Below are positions 58,067 through 64,000 of a stretch of DNA of 64,000 bases, piece after piece. A program made the position numbers and the translations under genes. The DNA lies in the NCBI GenBank assembly GCA_028023455.1, contig JAQFVV010006221.1:393001-457000 (forward strand), given 5' to 3'. The notes beneath the pieces were generated by a model, which was given only the letters and a program-made list of their open reading frames with translations, was not told where the DNA came from and searched no databases. Position 1 is the first letter of the stretch; every line of letters starts with the position of its first letter. The stretch comes from Epiperipatus broadwayi. Taxonomy: Eukaryota; Onychophora; Udeonychophora; Euonychophora; Peripatidae.

Positions 58067-59367
58067 TAGTAAAGTATTAGAAACTTCAACTGCCAGTTCG
58101 CTAGTTGCCTTCACAAATAAATTGCAACTATAAGCAGAGAATCTTCTAGCTTTCTTTGACAATTATGTTAAGTGGTACATTGCTCAATATAAGTCTATGC
58201 ACACACTAGACTTCATAGTGTTGATTACAATGTGGCAAACTATTTCACTGCACATTTTAAGCTCTGTTGTCTCTTCATTGTTAACTCTTCTGCATACATG
58301 ATTAACAACTCATTTTTGCTATGTGGACTTATTCACTGTTTATGCATGGCAGTGATCTGCTGGCACATGTCTAGTACAGCAGTTTTTCATTTGCTTTTTC
58401 TAATTTAAATAATTAATTATATTACTGCTTCTTTGAAATTAGAATATCAATTTACATTTTTCTTTTTGCATAATTTTGAGTATCATGTATACTAACTTTC
58501 TAGTGGGTTTAATGTCCTTTTATTTGACTTATTATATCCACATACACACTCATATTACTTTATCTTTATACATTATTGGTGTACAAATTTCTTTATAGTC
58601 AAAATAAAACCTAGATAAAAAAATTCCCCTCAAAAATTGAATATTATCAATTTACATGTAAAAATTTCTAGTAAACATCTTTAATTATAACTTAGACAAT
58701 ATGAATAAAAGTTGTTCTAACTAATTTTAAGATGTAATTTTTATCAATTAAATCTTCAAATTAAGATTGTATGTAAGCTGAATTCAATTATCAAATATCA
58801 ACAATCTATGTGATCACTTGAAAAGTTGCACTAAGTTTAATTCATTTCTTCAAAAAAATCTGCTATTTTCTATCTATCCAACATATTAAAATTGATAATT
58901 TTATACAAATAAATAATATTTGAAAACCAGGCACTCCCCACAAACCTGGGAGCCCAAATCCCCTATACTTACAAATAAATAATGCAAATCAAATTAATAC
59001 TGTAACATATTTTGTATCAGAGGCAGCTTTTTTTTTTTGCTAAAATATACAATATGAAGTGAGATATTAATTCTCAATGGTTGATTTCAATTGTCATATT
59101 TTCATGGAAATAAATGTTTTTGATTTTTTGATATTCTTATTTAAATAACATCTTTATATTTATCATAACAAATTTATAAACAGCACTTTCATAGAATAAC
59201 ATTTAATTTGCAGAACAAATAATTTATTTTAAAAATATTTTATCAAAATACTAATGTTATTTATGGAAATGCTTTCATCATTAATCAAGCTATTCCGATT
59301 ATTATATAAAAAATTTATTATGAAGCTTTTGTGACACTATTTTCAATCTTTCAAATATTTTGTTATA
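58067..59367. other. AMFR intron sequence, no further feature
   Basis: AT-rich with no supported exon or repeat structure. Confidence 0.4.
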
Positions 59368-59372
59368 TCTAT

Positions 59373-60134
59373 TGTCACATCTGACATTGCCTTCAGAAGT
59401 GGACTAGTGCAGATTCCTTCCTATCTGATTTTATTGAGCACTCATTGGGGCTAACCAATGTGCAAAACATGGGGATAATAAATATATAAACATGGACAAA
59501 GGGTAAAAACAAGTATGGCCAATGTGTAAACATGTGTAAAAAATCCTATCATTGGTTAGGCTCTCTGAATCTGACTGCTGCCAGTAAAGTAGGGGGTCTG
59601 GCAATAAATAGTCAGCCTTTTTAGAAGCAATATATATATGGATAAACAGATAGAGAACATCTGTCTAACCTAAACAAAAGTATGCACTCTACAGAGAGAG
59701 AGAGAGAATGTCTGTCTACCTGAACGACTGAACCTGCTCTCCATTGAAATGACTTCCAACAATGAAGCTGTTTCTACTATATTCACTACCGATACATCTA
59801 CGCAATGAAGTAAGTACTGATGGGACTGGAAGCTGCTACGACTACGGCAGACTCAAGCTGTCTAGTACAGCCGGACCATTTAACAAACTCAAGGCAAGCT
59901 GTCCAGTACATCTGGAAGAGTTAAGACTAGAATTCATGAGGCAAGCTAATATATACAGCTGGAAGTGAGTCCAGTCATTATTGATTAAGTTCTATATCAA
60001 ACTATATTTATTGAATGTGTAATATGTATGTATATTTGTTCTAATAAATTATACATATTAAATAGTGAGTTTATATTTTTATTGCTATTACTGTTGGTTT
60101 GAGTCTGAACCCTGCAATTCAGCCAAACAAAACA
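59373..60134 (+). mobile_element. Solo LTR (family LTR-C), TSD TCTAT, in an AMFR intron
   Basis: 762 bp, TGTCACATCTGACATTGCC ... AGCCAAACAAAACA, flanked by TCTAT at 59368-59372 and 60135-60139. Same family as 22274-22909, diverged by indels. It contains a (GA)n run near 59694 and a GC-richer stretch around 59810-59940. The apparent frame 59762-59968 inside it is not a gene. Confidence 0.83.
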
Positions 60135-60671
60135 TCTATATACAGAGTTACTATAATATTCATATGATAATTTACTTTAAAAGTCAAATGACTTTCAAAC
60201 CCCAAGGCATCGGATTACTGATTTCATACTTTTAAGAATATACCAAAGCGTCTCAGACATCAACATTAACATTCAAATATTTTTTTTATCTATCTTATTC
60301 TGTCTTTCATGAGTTTTACAAACATTATTTCAAAAATTATAGATAGATACAAAATGGATTTTTATTAGATTTGACTAACTTTTTATAAGAAAGTTATAAT
60401 TTTAATCTTAATCTATTTAGATAAAGCTTGATTTTAGGTTAAGATTATTACTTCTTTATAAATATTTCTTCTTCAAAAAATATTCATGTTCTAAACAGAA
60501 ATTCAGAAAAACATTTTTTGGAGAAGTTTTTTTGCTGTTTTTACAGGAAAATGTTTTCTCACAAAAACTCAGTTGTAAATCTTGTGGAAGTAATACAAAA
60601 TGTATTCATTAATTGTAGAATGATCTATTATTATATTACTAAATAAATAAAGAAAAAGAAAATTTTCAATA

Positions 60672-61262
60672 AGATGTGATATGTTGGACTATTTCCATAA
60701 TTTATGATTGAATGTATAGAAAATTTTAAACTTTATTTAAACTTTCCAAATACAAACAACTTGTTAGTAATAACACACAAATAGACTATACAAGTTGGTA
60801 ATTACACAACGTTTTGAGTAGTATTATTCTCCACTTTTCTTCAGGTGTTGCTGGCCTATATGCACAGTGACAATATTCGCTTAGAAATTGAACTCGCACC
60901 TTTAGATTCTTGAACATTGAATTTAAGGCAAACGCTCTGTCAGAATAGCTCAGCTGATTAGAGCATTTGTCTTAAATTCGATATTCAAGAATCTAAAGGT
61001 GCGAGTTCAACTTCTAAGCGAATATTGTCACTGTGCATATAGGCCAGCAACACCTGAAGAAGAGTGGAGAATAATACTACTCAAAACATTGTGTAATTAC
61101 TAACCTCTGTTGTGTATTTGTGTGTTACTAACAAGTTGTTTGTATTTGGAAAGTTTAAATAAAGTTTAAAATTTTCTATACATTCAACATTCACTCATAA
61201 ATGATGGAAATAGTCCAACATATCACATCTTATAATATACCATCATTACAAACATTCAGACA
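60672..61262. mobile_element. tRNA-like palindromic element (family 3), 13-bp TSD
   Basis: 591-bp insert flanked by AAAATTTTCAATA (60659-60671 and 61263-61275), almost wholly palindromic (arms about 60672-60938 and 60950-61232). The inner ends of the arms form a tRNA-like module: plus 60941-61016 with TAGCTCAGCTGATTAGAGC (A box and D arm) and GAGTTCAACTTC (near B box), and a minus partner at 60877-60941 cut at the A box. Further out, both arms carry CTGAAGAAGAGTGG, then CTACTC, then AAAAC, a hammerhead-like layout with G12 lost. Confidence 0.8.
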
Positions 61263-61275
61263 AAAATTTTCAATA

Positions 61276-64000
61276 TTTTTTTTTTCAAATAATTTTATCT
61301 GCCACACATTCTTGAAACATACGATTAAAGACATCTAATAAAAAAAAATTAAAATATTTTTTTGTTAAGTATTGATTTTAGTAGTAACAATTAAAGTACC
61401 TTTTCATTAAGGATTAAATTTCCTAAAAAAATTATTTTTCTTTTTTCACTATGTTAAAGAAATCAGTGACTTTAGGCATTTTTGGATTAATCTTCTTAAA
61501 ATTGAATTTAAACAAAAATTAAGTATAATTTAATCTTTATTAAATTGTAACATTAGTTAGAGGCGATTAAAAAGATTTTTTCCTTTTACAAAATCGTTAG
61601 TATAAGAACAACTTAAAATTAACTTTCACTTTTGTCTGACATCTATCCCTCCCCCCTCTTACTTTTAGGAAATTGTAAGGTTAGTTTAAAAAAAAAAAAA
61701 TGTATCTATTATTAAACAGTCATCTAAAAAAATTTTTTATCTATCATAATATCCAGGAAAACAAAGAAGCCATTAAGCATCACATGATCACATTTCCTAT
61801 ACTAGCACATTAATTCATGCATATAACTTTGTTGTCGTTTGCAAAAAAAATTTGATAACTTTTCAGTTATTATATATTGAAATGGATAATATCATCCATT
61901 CTATAGTCAACCATATGATCTTATATGTGGCAATGAGCTGGAAGAATTGCCATGATAGCATTAAAATAAAAAATCTTAGAATAAATTAGTAAAAGTAATA
62001 ATAATAGATTTGAAATTTTATATGGGATTAAATTTAAGAGAAACTAAATAATAAATTGTATAAAATAAATTAAAATAGTGGAGCTAGTTTTTCTTATCAA
62101 AGATTAAAATTAGATAAATGTACTTAAAAGAATGTATATTTTAATTTGTGTTTGTATGAGTTGTTTACTACAAAAACAACATAAGTAGGCACATTAATAT
62201 TAAAGAAAATAGATTTTAAAAATTTAATTAAAAAAAGAAATCTTTATTTTGATTTAAATAAAAACCAGCATAATTAAAAGATTAAGTCTGTTTTAATGTT
62301 AAAGTTGCATTTTGTGTTTGGAGAGATTCAAAAACAATGTAAAAATTCAATCAATTCAATAATTATGGTATTTTGAACATTATACGTAAACTGAGGTTAT
62401 CTAGGTTAAAGACTTCATCAATGTGTTGAGAGCAAGAGATCAATAATATATATAGTCTGGGATTTCTGGAAATTATAATTCTTGTTTCATTCTACATTAT
62501 ACCATCATTATTATGACTAACTAGGACAAAGGAGAAACCACCAGCTGCCCAAATACTATCTTGGATCCATCATTCACGAAACTGAAAAGCTATATGTTTA
62601 AAGGCATTCCCTACTTTGAATGCAATTATAGGAAAAAAATGTTTAAATATTTTTAAGAAGGTGCTTTAGACAGGACAATATAGTTGTGCTTTTGGAAAAG
62701 AAAGAAAAGTGGTAATGAAATAAATTAAGTAATGCATGCCATCGAGGAAAAAATGCCAACCTGACTAAAAATTCTCACAATGAATGGTAGAAAGAAATTC
62801 AGCTCTAAAACAAAGTACTACTGTTGATACTCATATATGTAAACTCTAAGATTACAAAAAAAAAAAAAATTATAGATTAGAATATCCCAAAGCATTAATA
62901 ATTTTAATTTTATTTTATGATGGCCTCTGAATATACATATATTAGTTTTATAGCTAACTATATTTATATGATCTAGATATAATTGATAAAAAAGTGAATT
63001 ATGTTGGTTAAAATGTATCAGTGATTGCTGTTTATATATAAATATGAATGATTCTTTTCAAGTTATATTTAAAGAATCTAGAAAACAAAATTAATTTTGT
63101 CTTTTCTTTATATATATAGAATTTGTATCACCTTTTAAAAGATAAATAAAAAAACTAAAAGTATTATCAAAAAAAAAAAATTTTCTTGTAATCTTCAAAT
63201 TGGCAGGAGATATTCAAATTTATGTGCATGCACATGAAAATGTTTAAAATGTGAAATGTCTAAATATTAGTATAAATTAACGCAATTAGAAAAAGAAGTT
63301 GTCCTATTGTCCTTATAATTATTGTAATTTTACATTAAACATATAATATTATTTAAATATAATCAAGAAACTCATCTTGTATGTGAATTGACCAGCACAT
63401 TAATTATCATGCATTAAACTTTTATGTGAGGTTGGACTTATAGTATAAAGGAATTATTTAGATTGTTAATTTGTATAGTTAAAACACTATATTTATGATG
63501 ATGTCCTTATTAACAATTTATTAAATTCAAGGTCGGATTTTAAAAAAAACCCAATGTTTGGTGGATGCACTCAAATGGTTGCTGGCTGTTGACAATTTTC
63601 TCATTTCACTCAAAACTAATCAATGAGAACAACTCTTCCAGCGCACTCAAATATCTACAGAGTTTTCATCATATTCCTTGAAGACTTAAGTTGGGTAAAC
63701 CTGGATATGTTTCTATCTAATCTTTCCTTCATAACCTTTTCTGGACCATGCATTAGCTTATTGCTCTCTTCATCATATATTGATGATATATCATGATCAC
63801 CTTTACAACTTATTCTCTGAGGCTATATATTGATATAATCTACCAATAGGATTATCATTACATTTAATAAGAGTGTTCTGCATCCCTAATCTTTTATCTT
63901 CTAACATTATAGATATCTTATAATTGAGATTTATCTCCAGTTCCTTCAAACATCTATTTCTTGCTCCAAAATCCTCTTATTAATCTTTCATTTCATTATA
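61276..64000. other. AMFR intron sequence, no further feature
   Basis: AT-rich. Apart from a family 1 end fragment (61769-61814), I see no exon, RNA or repeat that I can support. Confidence 0.4.

Noticed and set aside
59762-59968. Host exon in the GC-richer block
   Set aside because: It lies wholly within the solo LTR 59373-60134 and lacks homology or splice context.
60941-61016. Possible tRNA gene
   Set aside because: The D-arm/A box is good and a near B box exists, but no normal anticodon stem or acceptor stem forms, and the module is mirrored inside a transposon palindrome.

Overview
This is an AT-rich eukaryotic window from an animal genome, most likely an invertebrate. Almost all of it is transposon-derived. 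The one host gene I can support is the 3' end of AMFR (gp78), an ER ubiquitin ligase, on the minus strand. Three spliced exons at 50226-50463, 55924-56040 and 56158-56252 encode the Ube2g2-binding region and the p97-binding C-terminus, with splice signals and phases that agree. Upstream exons lie beyond 64000. The species cannot be fixed from sequence alone. The mix of Merlin, RTE, Penelope, hAT and long-LTR elements would fit several invertebrate groups.

Layout: 0.4-1.4 kb is a head-to-head pair of Penelope GIY-YIG endonuclease fragments. 5.8-6.2 kb is a decayed Merlin (IS1595-like) transposase. 7.8-10.8 kb holds hairpin and tandem repeats. 11.4-13.2 kb is a three-level nest: a short SINE, split by a hAT element (8-bp TSD), itself split by a 5'-truncated RTE (9-bp TSD). 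13976-20370 is an LTR retrotransposon with 2-kb LTRs, a triplicated primer-binding region and a frameshifted charged ORF but no pol. 21-25.3 kb is a cluster of hairpin elements and a solo LTR. 26.1-28.6 kb is a broken Penelope-like RT/endonuclease gene on the minus strand, interrupted by a suspicious homopolymer tract. 29.9-32.7 kb holds tRNA-like and hammerhead-bearing elements. 32.9-45.6 kb is one RTE retrotransposon (minus strand) split twice; the larger insert is a complete, young, gag-only LTR retrotransposon at 34941-42152 with CTAG target duplications. 47.8-49.2 kb is another 5'-truncated RTE. 49-64 kb is AMFR and its introns, which contain a 1-kb palindrome, another hammerhead element, a second solo LTR and a tRNA-like palindrome.

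The most interesting signal is a set of short (about 0.27-0.93 kb), sequence-diverse, fold-back elements with 10-14 bp target-site duplications. Several carry a CUGANGA...GAAA core. Two of these (23613-23656 and 57889-57947) can be drawn as type I hammerhead ribozymes with a very short stem III. One element (31756-32680) has two same-strand hammerhead copies 443 bp apart, the arrangement expected of a retrozyme or a Penelope terminal repeat. Others carry tRNA-like pol III promoter modules. Penelope coding remnants in the same window are the obvious source of mobilising enzyme, but that link is inference.
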